Shown here: positions 27,298 through 35,754 of the stretch, one piece after another
Layout of the letters: every line of letters starts with the position of its first letter
How positions within the stretch are numbered: the stretch's first letter is position 1
Source: Ferrimonas balearica DSM 9799
GTDB lineage: Bacteria > Pseudomonadota > Gammaproteobacteria > Enterobacterales > Shewanellaceae
Assembly (NCBI RefSeq): GCF_000148645.1
Contig: NC_014541.1
Location: forward strand, 1,736,001 to 1,800,000
Reading direction: 5' to 3'
DNA length: 64,000 nt
Position numbers and translations under genes: made by a program
Notes under the pieces: model-generated
What the model was told of the DNA's origin: nothing
The model's database searches: none
The model's input: the letters and a program-made list of their open reading frames with translations, nothing else

Positions 27298-28353
27298 ATG
27301 GATGCCTTCTATGCATATCCAAGTTACTATGATGTAATTATTGGTAATCTCATAGACAGAGATTGGCTGGTACATAATTTTAATGGGGTAGAAGGTAGTG
27401 AAATATATAATTTCTCAAATTATCTCTATAACAAAGAATTTAAAGGCTTTACATACACCATATACTTAGACTTAAATATTTATCAATACATAATTAGCGC
27501 GTTCAAAAAAGCAAATCCAAATAGTGTATATAGGGATGCAATTGGTTTGATTGCATTTTGTCAATTATCTAAGATTGAGTTAGACCCAACACTCGCAGTT
27601 TATGAAAAACTAAATTACCGAACAGACACTGAAACCCTTGATGAAGTGGTATCTGATCTAGAGTTATTTCATAGAATAAACAACATCAATAATGAAACTT
27701 TGATCTCATACTCTTTGGGTGAGCGAAATGACATTATCATACCTGAAAGTTACCCTATTGAGCGAGAATTAGTAAAGAAAGATCTTACAAAGTACAGAAG
27801 GCTTACTGAGTGGGACTCGTTATATCTGATAGTCTTATTCATAATATATACTTCACTGAATAAAGAGTCATCCAAGATAGAGAAATTTCAAACCGTTGTT
27901 GAATGGATGATACAAGAATTTAGGTTGTCTCTCGTATGTATTACTTTTGCAGCAATTTTCTTTAGCGATAAGCCATTAAAGAAAATGATGAAGTACAAGG
28001 CATCCTCCAATTCTGACTTAAAGCGCCGTAGCGCTTTCAACATGACTTGGGATTTATACAATTTAAATCGATATTTTAGAATGTGGACTGAAAGAGAGAG
28101 CAAGCAAGAAGGCATGTTTGCAAGTGGTGATAAAGCATTTAATGCGATTCTTAGAAACTCAATAAATGTACAGAAAAATGGAAATTTATCCTGTTTTAGT
28201 GAGTTTCTTCCTGTCAACGTTATAGAGTACATAGAAAAAATCACTTCTAAACCAGATTCACATGTTAAGCGTATATATTCATCAGACTTATGGACGCCGG
28301 ATTATCGTTTGAAGCAGATTGAAAAATACGAATTATTAATAGGTATACGTTGA
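27298..28353 (+). CDS. PIN-like nuclease candidate (island cargo)
   Basis: A 351-residue AT-rich gene. Motifs fit a PIN-like fold: TIYLDLNIYQYI near residues 54-65 (Asp58, Asn60), LDPTLAVYEKL (Glu103), TEWDSLYLIVLF (Asp173), NMTWDLYNLNRYF (Asp252) and ASGDKAFNAIL (Asp278), the last resembling the 'T/S-x-D-K' acidic motif that closes PIN active sites. PIN proteins are metal-dependent RNases of toxin and defence systems. The assignment rests on motif order only, and the protein is much larger than VapC, so it is a candidate. The small gene 95 bp downstream could be an antitoxin or partner. No membrane segment. Confidence 0.5.
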   Translation: MDAFYAYPSYYDVIIGNLIDRDWLVHNFNGVEGSEIYNFSNYLYNKEFKGFTYTIYLDLNIYQYIISAFKKANPNSVYRDAIGLIAFCQLSKIELDPTLAVYEKLNYRTDTETLDEVVSDLELFHRINNINNETLISYSLGERNDIIIPESYPIERELVKKDLTKYRRLTEWDSLYLIVLFIIYTSLNKESSKIEKFQTVVEWMIQEFRLSLVCITFAAIFFSDKPLKKMMKYKASSNSDLKRRSAFNMTWDLYNLNRYFRMWTERESKQEGMFASGDKAFNAILRNSINVQKNGNLSCFSEFLPVNVIEYIEKITSKPDSHVKRIYSSDLWTPDYRLKQIEKYELLIGIR

Positions 28354-28448
28354 ACGTAGAACAACAGGTGTAAATGTCGATGACGTTTATGCTTCGCCAA
28401 TTGGGGCATAATATATTTTACCACATGAGAAGTTAGGAAATTTCATAC

Positions 28449-28673
28449 ATGAACTTAGAACAATTTTTGGCATTACCCGAAGAGCACGAGATCTCTGCTG
28501 ACTCAGTACAGAAATTAAATCAAGATCTCGCAACTAAAACAATGATTGATATTCCAGTAGAGAAAAGACCACTTGTCAATGAATATCTGGTACATGTACT
28601 TAGCATGAATTCGGTCGAACCTGATATTAAGGGTAAACTTGATAATCTATTAGCTGAATTACAAAACGCATAA
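28449..28673 (+). CDS. Small cargo protein, unknown; possible partner of the PIN-like protein
   Basis: A 74-residue mostly helical, acidic protein (NLEQFLALPEEHEISADSVQ). AGGAA lies about 9 bases before the ATG. No recognised family. Its size, acidity and place 95 bp behind the PIN-like gene would suit an antitoxin, but nothing in the sequence proves this. A 105-bp AT-rich gap with attC-like ends follows. Confidence 0.5.
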   Translation: MNLEQFLALPEEHEISADSVQKLNQDLATKTMIDIPVEKRPLVNEYLVHVLSMNSVEPDIKGKLDNLLAELQNA

Positions 28674-28778
28674 CAAAGCACTCAAGCGGAAAGTTACAAC
28701 TGGTTGGCACTCGTGCCTAGTACATTTTTTCAAGTTTATTTTCCGCTTTGCTTGGCTTCATATACCTAACGGGGCGTG
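28674..28778 (+). repeat. attC-like spacer between cargo genes (degenerate)
   Basis: It begins CATAACAAAGC and ends CTAACGGGGCGTGATG, resembling the outer boxes of integron cassette recombination sites (TAACAAAGC ... GGGGCGTTATG). It has an inner inverted pair GCGGAAA / TTTCCGC. One box base differs (GTGA for GTTA) and the inner boxes do not pair in the usual positions, so this is a weak call. Confidence 0.3.
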
Positions 28779-28970
28779 ATGAGTTTGTTCTATAATCAAT
28801 GGAATGTCGAGTTTAAAATTTGGATTGATGATCTGGAACAAAATGATAATGATGATTTATTCGACATTCATCCTAATAACCCCTTGTTCAAGTCTTCTAA
28901 AAATATCCAATATAGATTGCAGGAACTAGTCGAAAATATAGAGAAGAAATCAAAGCTTAAGTCTGGTTAG
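28779..28970 (+). CDS. Small acidic cargo protein, unknown
   Basis: A 63-residue protein starting MSLFYNQWNVEFKIWIDDLE, with a very acidic middle (DLEQNDNDDLFD) and a basic C-terminal helix. An alternative GTG lies one codon upstream; GGGG is just before it. It ends 6 bp before the next cargo gene, so the two are probably co-translated. No family recognised. Confidence 0.5.
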   Translation: MSLFYNQWNVEFKIWIDDLEQNDNDDLFDIHPNNPLFKSSKNIQYRLQELVENIEKKSKLKSG

Positions 28971-28976
28971 TACTAC

Positions 28977-29450
28977 ATGAATGAAAGTAATATAGAAGCC
29001 GATGGTTTCGGATTTCAATCAGTATCAATTCAATCAGGTCAGTTCGGTACTACTATAGAGTTAGGGGTAACTAGAGATACCTTTGTATTTAAAACCGACT
29101 TCAAGAATTTGGATTGCTTATCAGTGCAAAGTGACAAGTGGTGGCACGTCATAATTACATTGCTGTACAAATATAAGTGTGACTTTGATGATTTTCATCA
29201 GTATGGCTCTTTAAGTGGCAAGGTTGTTCCAGCTATATTTGAAAGGTTTACAACAAATCTTCATGATGTCTCAGATGACGACTTTGGACTTCTTTATGTA
29301 AGTTGGGGGAACCCGCAAGATTTAGAGTCATCCTTCAAAGATGGTATAGAAGTCTTTAAGTTGTTGCACACCTTGAATCATGGTCTTTATCGCACTCGAT
29401 ACCTGCGCGATAAGCGATCTATTAGTAGGGCGCATAAAAAGGCACTTTAG
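28977..29450 (+). CDS. Cargo protein, unknown
   Basis: A 157-residue AT-rich gene. Predicted mixed alpha/beta: FGTTIELGVTRDTFVFKTDF at the N-terminus, KWWHVIITLLYKYKC in the middle, and a basic tail (YLRDKRSISRAHKKAL). No signal peptide or membrane helix. It follows the 63-residue gene by 6 bp. Pairing with that gene as a two-gene unit (defence or toxin-antitoxin) is possible but unsupported by recognisable domains. Confidence 0.5.
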   Translation: MNESNIEADGFGFQSVSIQSGQFGTTIELGVTRDTFVFKTDFKNLDCLSVQSDKWWHVIITLLYKYKCDFDDFHQYGSLSGKVVPAIFERFTTNLHDVSDDDFGLLYVSWGNPQDLESSFKDGIEVFKLLHTLNHGLYRTRYLRDKRSISRAHKKAL

Positions 29451-29533
29451 TTGGACTTTAGCTATTATCGTATGCGTTTACGCTTAGCGAGTTATAGTCG
29501 GGCAAGTGCGAGCCAGAGCTAGGTGACTAGCGG

Positions 29534-29764
29534 TCAGTGCTGCTCTATCACCATCTTTCGAAACCCGATACGTCGTGCGGTCGCATAGGCTGAGTCGATG
29601 GAGCGGAAGACGCGTTCGCCCTCACGTTGCTTGGTCAGCAGCTCCTGCTTCTTGGCCTTGTCGGTGATCAGCAGCAACCAGCCCGCCTGCATAGGCGCTG
29701 GCACCGTTTTGGCGCTCACCAAGGCCCCATCATTGAAGCGTCGCTTGAAATCTATCTCCAGCAT
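29534..29764 (-). CDS. Small protein downstream of ginD, unknown
   Basis: A 76-residue protein starting MLEIDFKRRFNDGALVSAKT. It has a hydrophobic strand AGWLLLITDK and a basic C-terminal segment VFRSIDSAYATARRIGFRKM that could bind nucleic acid. It lies 73 bp past ginD on the same strand, so it may be the last gene of the gin transcript. A longer frame to 29908 overlaps ginD and is not preferred. It may be an accessory or regulator of the island; no family is recognised. Confidence 0.55.
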   Translation of the reverse strand: MLEIDFKRRFNDGALVSAKTVPAPMQAGWLLLITDKAKKQELLTKQREGERVFRSIDSAYATARRIGFRKMVIEQH

Positions 29765-29837
29765 CCTGTGCCCTCTCAGTCCATTCATCGATGACAAATC
29801 AAATCCCAGATTTGATCCATCAAATTGCCAATTTGAT

Positions 29838-30344
29838 TTAGTCTTTCGAAACGAGTTGTAAGTTCCTAGGCAGCATCGCCACTTCGGTTTGCTGCTTTGG
29901 ATAGTCATCGGGCTTGTTCCCCGTGACCGTCTCGAACAACTGCTCCAGTTCCGCTAGCTTCACCTGCGTCTCATACAGGGCGTATTCGGCCTCACCCAAT
30001 TGCCGATACAGGTTAGTGGTACGGGCTTTTTCGGCCTCATAGTCCTCCTTGTAGCCTTCCTTGAGTTCCTTCTGCTTGTCCCGGGCTTCTTTCATGTCCT
30101 TCAGTTCGGAGCCCGTGGTGGCGCGTACGGGGCCATCCTTCCGCTCACCAGCGTTGTACGCACGCATCTTCTTGGCGGCATCCTTACGCCACTCTTCATA
30201 CGCCTTGTAATACGGAGCCCCAGACGCCACGCCTGCTTCAATCGTGAGCTTCTCCATGGACAATTTGGCGGTTGAGGGTACATTCTCACCCTCGCCCTTC
30301 AGAAGCCGTTCTAGCGCTTCTTCCATCAATGCCTTCGTACTCAT
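29838..30344 (-). CDS. ginD: GinD-like coiled-coil protein of the island recombination module
   Basis: A 168-residue protein. Residues 1-50 contain a helix-turn-helix-like stretch (MEKLTIEAGVASGAPYYKAY), and residues 85-145 form a heptad-rich coiled coil (LKDMKEARDKQKELKEGYKE ... LGEAEYALYETQVKLAELEQ). The start overlaps the ginC stop (ATGA), so the two are translationally coupled. Position and structure correspond to GinD of GInts and to TnpC of Tn554, a small DNA-binding or orientation factor. Assignment is by context, size and fold. Confidence 0.72.
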   Translation of the reverse strand: MSTKALMEEALERLLKGEGENVPSTAKLSMEKLTIEAGVASGAPYYKAYEEWRKDAAKKMRAYNAGERKDGPVRATTGSELKDMKEARDKQKELKEGYKEDYEAEKARTTNLYRQLGEAEYALYETQVKLAELEQLFETVTGNKPDDYPKQQTEVAMLPRNLQLVSKD

Positions 30345-32374
30345 GCTGTCTCCTTGATGTCGATGAGAGCCCCGTAAGGTTCAAACTTGATGCCATGATC
30401 CGACATGACCTTCTCGCACGCCCGAATCCCAATCAGCGTTTTATGGAGCAAGTTGGGCTGACGGATCTCCTGCTCCACCGCCCTCTGGTGGCGCTTAATC
30501 AGCCGCTCACGGAGTCTGACCCTAGCCTGAGCCTCTTCGTCAAATATCACGTCGTGTGAGCACAGCACCGGGTTGATCACTGGATCGATGGTGCAATCGA
30601 CGCGACCACACTTGGGGTTCAGGCAAAGGCTGTGCCCGTTGTCCACGATGGCCAGTTCTCCGGAGCGCATCGCCGCTTCAATCTCGTCCCGGCTTTCAAA
30701 TACGATGTTGCCCTCGGCCCTCTGCTGACGCACTCGCAGTGCTGCGCGTCCAGACACGGGATCATCGGACAGGAAAAGACGCTCTGCCTTGTCCGTCAGC
30801 ATCAAGGCGGTCATCTCAGCGATCTCAGCTTGGATCTCCGCATCCATGTCCAGATCTAAAGCAATGGCTAACTCCGCCCGGCGTCCATACCACATGGACA
30901 TGGCCAGTCTTACATGGGCATATTGCTGCTTTATCGAGACGATTGATCCAAACTGATTGCGAACTAAGAAAACTGCGAAGGTTCGACGGAACTGGTGGCT
31001 CTTCAAAGGCCACAGTTCTCCCACTGGCACATCGCCAATCCAATCCCGGTTAATCACCTTGAACTCTTCGACATGCTCCTTTTGGATGCGTATGCCTTTC
31101 TCACCAGTTTCAGGGTCAGGTGCTTCAGCGACCAGTCTTTGAAATGCTGCGTCCAGCGTGACGGATCGCACGGTATGTCCGTCGCTGTATTTGGAACCTG
31201 CATCCAGCGCGAGATACAGAGACGTAGCCACCTCTGACAAATTATTTGCATCTCCGCTCAAACCAGCTTGCTTTAACTCCTCCACTTTCTGGTTTAACCG
31301 TCTCCTTGCTCCGTTAGTCATGCAGGCAAGCAGTTCGATAGCCTTTTTCGCAACTGGCGCTACGACCCATGCATGTTGTGTAGGAATACCCTTATTTGTC
31401 TTCGAGGTCTTACCTAATAACAGGCAGTGGGTAACCCCTTTGAACGTCCGCGTAGTGTAGCTTTCAGGGGAGAGCTCATACATTTCCCCAATTCGCATTC
31501 CACTGACCGCACCAATGACGATGCTGCACGCTGCCATCACATTGTGATAAAACACCTTTGTCAAATTGACGCCAGCATTGCCCTTGTACTTTATATGGCG
31601 AGATGCGCTGACAATATTCGACTTGCTCAGGTACTCAAGAATTTTGGCACTGTCGGCATTTGACTCGTTAAGGGTAAGAAACCCGTCGATGAAATTCTCT
31701 AACTTAGTACGTTTTTTGTGCCACTGTTCAACCATCTGGATGGCATAGCCGTATATCTGGTTTGCAAGCTCTTGAGGGATGGCCAGTGTTTGCTCATTAA
31801 GCTTCTCTTGGTCAGCCAATCGCTTGCCAATCTCCTTTGCCCGCCCAGACAAGTCAAACTTCGTATAGCCCGCTGTCTTTAAGATGTTCAGGGAGTTCAG
31901 GTATTCAGAAGCCGTATCCGCCCGCAGCTTTTTAGCCGCAATCGCATCCAGAACTAGCTGTTGATTTCGCTCCACGTTCAGTGCTGACAAACTGGGAAGT
32001 CCGCAGTCACCCATGATTCGAAGGGCCCGGCACAGGCCACCAAATGTCCGCGAGATCGTTTTTATGGTTCCCGCCTCAGTGCGCTGATGTTCCCACAGCC
32101 GTTCGTACATGAGGTGTTTGATCGCCAAGCGGTATTGGGATGGGACGCGGTTCCAGTTCCACTTTGTTGGTCGCTTCAGTGCCGTTTTTTTGGTCTTTAC
32201 GTAGGCGGCGAAGTCCCATACGTCATCTGTAAAGCGACTCAAAGGCCGGTCATTTGCATCTAGGCTTACGATGACTTTGGACAAATCCTGATCATTCAGA
32301 TTGTCGACAGACAGCCGAATATACTCCGGTGTCTTCTGGTCGCTGTTAATCGTTGGTATGTATTCTGGTTTCAT
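30341..32374 (-). CDS. ginC: GinC-like large tyrosine recombinase
   Basis: A 677-residue protein with a tyrosine-recombinase catalytic core: Arg294 in AVSGMRIGEMYEL, His460-x-x-Arg463 in LKSHQFRRTFAVFL, His487, and nucleophile candidate Tyr496 in SMWYGRRAE. A C-terminal extension carries a cysteine cluster (LCLNPKCGRVDC, then VLCSHDV), suggesting a small zinc-binding module. The start follows ginB by 9 bp with TAGGAAAGG upstream. The family integrates and excises GInt islands with GinA and GinB. All catalytic residues are visible, so it should be active. Confidence 0.82.
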   Translation of the reverse strand: MKPEYIPTINSDQKTPEYIRLSVDNLNDQDLSKVIVSLDANDRPLSRFTDDVWDFAAYVKTKKTALKRPTKWNWNRVPSQYRLAIKHLMYERLWEHQRTEAGTIKTISRTFGGLCRALRIMGDCGLPSLSALNVERNQQLVLDAIAAKKLRADTASEYLNSLNILKTAGYTKFDLSGRAKEIGKRLADQEKLNEQTLAIPQELANQIYGYAIQMVEQWHKKRTKLENFIDGFLTLNESNADSAKILEYLSKSNIVSASRHIKYKGNAGVNLTKVFYHNVMAACSIVIGAVSGMRIGEMYELSPESYTTRTFKGVTHCLLLGKTSKTNKGIPTQHAWVVAPVAKKAIELLACMTNGARRRLNQKVEELKQAGLSGDANNLSEVATSLYLALDAGSKYSDGHTVRSVTLDAAFQRLVAEAPDPETGEKGIRIQKEHVEEFKVINRDWIGDVPVGELWPLKSHQFRRTFAVFLVRNQFGSIVSIKQQYAHVRLAMSMWYGRRAELAIALDLDMDAEIQAEIAEMTALMLTDKAERLFLSDDPVSGRAALRVRQQRAEGNIVFESRDEIEAAMRSGELAIVDNGHSLCLNPKCGRVDCTIDPVINPVLCSHDVIFDEEAQARVRLRERLIKRHQRAVEQEIRQPNLLHKTLIGIRACEKVMSDHGIKFEPYGALIDIKETA

Positions 32375-32383
32375 ACGCCTTTC

Positions 32384-34207
32384 CTACCAAATGCCATAGA
32401 TGTCTAAGAGAGCATCTTCGTCGTCCCACATCGGATGAGTCTCGTTGTCGAACTTAGCCATAGCCTCGGCGAAAATTTGAGGGTATTCCTGCTGGACGTC
32501 CCTAAGCATTTTCTGAGTTGCCTTGATAACGTCTTGTATCTTTCCCACCGGGATCTCGAAGTGGTTAACGGTCGGGCGCTGCAACGCTTCAATCAGGCTC
32601 TCTTGAAAGCTCAGCATGCACCAGATGTCATCGACTTCAGCCACCAGTGCTTGGAAGTCGCATTCAAAGCAGTCCAAGAACTTAAAGCAGGCCATCTCTG
32701 CGTCTTTTTCCTCCTCACGCAGCATACCTCCTCGCAACATCTCGGCCTTGAGTGCTTTCGCCTTCTCACCAAAAGGCTGCTTGCACCGAGAACCCACGGT
32801 CGTCCTTGTTGGTTCCTGCTCTCCTGTCTCGGTGATATCTTTGACCCGCATCGGTTTGCCGTATTTAGCCTTAACCTTTTCACGCGCTTCTTCCATTGAT
32901 GCGCCCTTAGCCGTCAATACCTGAGCTTCAGCAGCACTCCCCAGAGAGTTGTTGTTTGCATGCGGATTTCCACTGGCATAGTGTTTTTCAATCGTGCTTG
33001 TCAGGTTGTTCAAGCCTTCTGCTACCAACGAGATGCTGCCCGTAGCAGCAATTAGGCCATCACTCTTGCTGATCCGGAAACGGCGAACAACAGGTCGAAC
33101 CCCGTGGTGACTACGACGCGTAAACCATCTACAAAACTTATCGAGGATATTTGACGAAAGTTGACCATGATATTGCCCATTGATGATATTAGGGAAAACG
33201 TAACCATCCTCGGGGATTTCGAACCGTTGGATCAGCTTCAAATATGACTCAAAGAACTCGCGCCCGGTCTTGGTAAAACCGACTTCCCAAACGTTTTCTT
33301 TGCCACCTTGTCTGCCTTTGGCGGTAGTTAAGCGATAGAGGTTGATGGTCTTGTCGAAACTGTACTCGCGGTTCTCGATGTCGCTCATCCGGAGCTTCAT
33401 CAATGGGGTGGTATTATCACCGGTGTACGAGGCCGTAATCAGGTAAGCAGAACACACCCACTTCGTCAGCCATGCTGTTTCATTGCCATTGGGGTTGACG
33501 GCCCACCACCCATTGCCGTCTGGCTGATCGAAAGGGCAATCAGTAGGTTCACATTTGATCAGACGGCTGCTCAGCACATTGAAAACGCGGAACAGGTCGA
33601 TACGAACTCCCCGCATCTCTTCGTCCGTGTATGAGACTGTTGTGGGAGCGCTGGGTTTCGTGATCTTGGGCACCAACTTTGCCAAATCCTCCTGTCCTGC
33701 CCAATTCAGGAACAAGTTGATCACAGAGTTTATGGTTTTCAGTCTCCCCTTCCGGTTGGGCTCATTGAGGATTGTTTTACGTACCCACTCAGCATAAGCC
33801 TTGAAGGGCAATTTGCTTAGCTCAGCTTTGATACCTTTTTCATCCCAGAACCGAATCAAAGGTGTGATGCAATTGAAAAAACCATAAGCCGTATTACCGT
33901 TCTTCTGAGCAACCTCTGATAACCATTGGAAGATTGTCACGACTAAGGGATAGCGCTCGGCCATGAACTCAGCCTCAACCGGGTTAAACTCCTTGTTCCC
34001 TTTTCCGTTGGCTTCTAGCTTTGGCACACCCCGGTACGCCAACCGATACACGTGCAGCTTGTTCACTTTGATGCTATCCGACGCTTTTAAGTTCACCTCT
34101 ATGACCAAACTCAAAGGGTCATGGGGCAGAACATTCTCCTGCCCACCATTAGGCCCTGATGGTGGGGCTAAGGGCTCATTAAGCGTCGCTCGGCGAGGTT
34201 CGCGCAT
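32384..34207 (-). CDS. ginB: GinB-like recombinase-family protein lacking key catalytic residues
   Basis: A 607-residue protein related to the Tn554 TnpB/GinB group. Where active tyrosine recombinases have TG(L/M)R..E, it has TASYTGDNTTPLMKLRM (residues 258-274), with Asn265 in place of the first Arg. The HxxR box reads RRFR (375-378), with Arg for His. A C-terminal Tyr (EKHYASGN, Tyr410) remains. It may therefore be structural rather than catalytic, or use an altered site. AAGGAG precedes the start, 8 bp after ginA. Assignment is by operon order and size. Confidence 0.75.
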   Translation of the reverse strand: MREPRRATLNEPLAPPSGPNGGQENVLPHDPLSLVIEVNLKASDSIKVNKLHVYRLAYRGVPKLEANGKGNKEFNPVEAEFMAERYPLVVTIFQWLSEVAQKNGNTAYGFFNCITPLIRFWDEKGIKAELSKLPFKAYAEWVRKTILNEPNRKGRLKTINSVINLFLNWAGQEDLAKLVPKITKPSAPTTVSYTDEEMRGVRIDLFRVFNVLSSRLIKCEPTDCPFDQPDGNGWWAVNPNGNETAWLTKWVCSAYLITASYTGDNTTPLMKLRMSDIENREYSFDKTINLYRLTTAKGRQGGKENVWEVGFTKTGREFFESYLKLIQRFEIPEDGYVFPNIINGQYHGQLSSNILDKFCRWFTRRSHHGVRPVVRRFRISKSDGLIAATGSISLVAEGLNNLTSTIEKHYASGNPHANNNSLGSAAEAQVLTAKGASMEEAREKVKAKYGKPMRVKDITETGEQEPTRTTVGSRCKQPFGEKAKALKAEMLRGGMLREEEKDAEMACFKFLDCFECDFQALVAEVDDIWCMLSFQESLIEALQRPTVNHFEIPVGKIQDVIKATQKMLRDVQQEYPQIFAEAMAKFDNETHPMWDDEDALLDIYGIW

Positions 34208-34215
34208 CGTTCTCC

Positions 34216-35652
34216 TTAGGCCAACTCGGCCAAGATATCGTCAGTCACACCGATGAACTCACTGGCCCCGTAAATGGCATCCAGTTCTTGCTCATGGATC
34301 CGGTCAGCCTTGCGGCCCAAGTTCTCATCATCCCAGTGCTTGAGGTACAGCGAGGTTGTGTCAAGGCTGGAGTGCCTCAGTCGCGCCTGCACCTCGGCCA
34401 ATGCCTGATCTCGCGTAAACATGGGCTCACCGGGAAACTTGGGGTGATCCATCGGGTGTGTGGCGGCGAGCAGCGCTGTGAGCAGATTCACCGCGTAAGT
34501 CGCACGGAGGTTGTGGAACTTGTGCTTGAAACTGGTCAAGCCGAAGTCGAGGTGGATCGCACGGCGGATCTCGCCCCAGCGAGCATTGAAGGAGCCGCCC
34601 TCGTACTTCACCCCGTCGCGATTCAACAGCAACGGCGGATACCGCAGCTTGTGTTTGTCGTCGGTGTTCTTGCTGTTGAATTCCGCTAACCGCGTCCTGT
34701 AACGCTGGCTGTGCTTGTAGATCGCCAGTTGCCGCATCAGCCACGCAGGGATCTTGATGACCCCTGTCGTCCCGTTCTTGGTGTCACAGCAGACACCGGG
34801 GCCAATGGAGATCTCTATCGCCAGTTCTCCGGGCTTGGGGAACCGAACCAATTCGCTGCTGAAACTCAGCACCTCACCAATTCGCATCCCGGTATACAAA
34901 GACAGCATCACACCTAAGCGCGTCTCCATCGAAATGGCCGTTTGCTTGTAGACGCCATTTTCCTTGGCATAGCCACGGCCCTGCTCAAGCGCTTGGAACA
35001 GCACATCCAGATCAGGCTCCGCTTCGGTCTGTTTAAGCGGACGGAGCTTGGAGGGCATCAGATGCCGCTCCTTTTTGTCCTTGGCATCGATTTTCAGGTC
35101 ATTCGACAGGACTTTGATTGAGCCGTTGATATGGCCCAGCATGCGCTCGTCCTTAACCTTGATCACACGGAATCGACAGGGGTCTCGAAAGAACACCTTG
35201 CCGTGCCCCAGCCAGTACACGTACATCGCTGTCACTGCTCCGATATATGCCTTGGCGGTAGAGCTGGCGAGAGAGCGCTTGTTCGTCTCAGGATCGAGCA
35301 CCTGATCATGCAGCGCTTGCAGGTAATCCCTGAAGCGATACAGGGGCCGAAGGTTCCTCGGTCTGGGCATGTGATCCCATTGCAGGCCGTGGTCTTCAAG
35401 GAAGGTGAAGAAATGCATCAGCGCCTTAGCCTTGGTGCCCAAATCCTTTGCGCGGTCAACGGTCATGCAGTAGATCAGGTAGCGGTTAGCGCAGTTGATC
35501 GGGCGATCATTTGAATCGAAAAGCTGTATCAGACCATCCAAGACCTGACCGTCGTCAGCCCATTCGATGCGGGGCTCACCATATTTTGAGACTTTGAAGT
35601 GGGGGGTAGCATTGACCCTGAAGCCGTCGAGCTTGACGTAACGAACAGGCAT
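34216..35652 (-). CDS. ginA: GinA-like tyrosine recombinase
   Basis: A 478-residue recombinase. Core residues: Arg257 in SLYTGMRIGEVLSF, His380-x-x-Arg383 in HKFHNLRATYAV, His427 in ARLRHSSLDTTSLYLKHW and nucleophile Tyr436. The N-terminal half is a SAM-like core-binding region. AAGGAG lies 5 bases before the ATG. It is the first gene of the four-gene operon and lies 102 bp from the right island end, where integrases of GInts are placed. With GinB, GinC and GinD it should catalyse excision and integration. Confidence 0.85.
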   Translation of the reverse strand: MPVRYVKLDGFRVNATPHFKVSKYGEPRIEWADDGQVLDGLIQLFDSNDRPINCANRYLIYCMTVDRAKDLGTKAKALMHFFTFLEDHGLQWDHMPRPRNLRPLYRFRDYLQALHDQVLDPETNKRSLASSTAKAYIGAVTAMYVYWLGHGKVFFRDPCRFRVIKVKDERMLGHINGSIKVLSNDLKIDAKDKKERHLMPSKLRPLKQTEAEPDLDVLFQALEQGRGYAKENGVYKQTAISMETRLGVMLSLYTGMRIGEVLSFSSELVRFPKPGELAIEISIGPGVCCDTKNGTTGVIKIPAWLMRQLAIYKHSQRYRTRLAEFNSKNTDDKHKLRYPPLLLNRDGVKYEGGSFNARWGEIRRAIHLDFGLTSFKHKFHNLRATYAVNLLTALLAATHPMDHPKFPGEPMFTRDQALAEVQARLRHSSLDTTSLYLKHWDDENLGRKADRIHEQELDAIYGASEFIGVTDDILAELA

Positions 35653-35701
35653 GCAAGCTCCTTGGTGGTTGACGGGGTGTTAATCAATAGATACCAAGGT
35701 A

Positions 35702-35747
35702 TTTGAGAGGTTGCAATGCTGTGGGGTATTAATTTGAGAGTTTAACC
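35702..35747. repeat. Right-end recombinase-site-like repeats
   Basis: TTTGAGAGGTT (35702-35712) and AATTTGAGAGTTTAACC (35731-35747) are reverse complements of the AACCTCTCA-type motifs at the left end, so the island ends carry inverted motifs suited to recombinase binding. Confidence 0.55.
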
Positions 35748-35754
35748 GTGGGGA

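Larger units (their letters stand above)
25488..35754. mobile_element. GInt-type genomic island (ginABCD) of about 10.3 kb inserted in a host gene
   Basis: The boundaries come from restoration of the split host frame. G-rich core-like sequences flank it (GGGGAG at 25482-25487 and TGGGGA at 35749-35754). The right end carries four co-directional genes, three large tyrosine-recombinase-type proteins plus a coiled-coil protein, the hallmark of GInts (established family knowledge). GInts resemble Tn554 (TnpA/TnpB/TnpC). The left arm is non-coding and repeat-rich; the middle holds AT-rich cargo. No tRNA target is used. Confidence 0.85.

Noticed and set aside
29838..35652. RIT element (recombinase-in-trio)
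   Set aside because: The three recombinases are much larger than RIT proteins, a coiled-coil gene follows, and cargo is present; this fits GInt/Tn554-type better.
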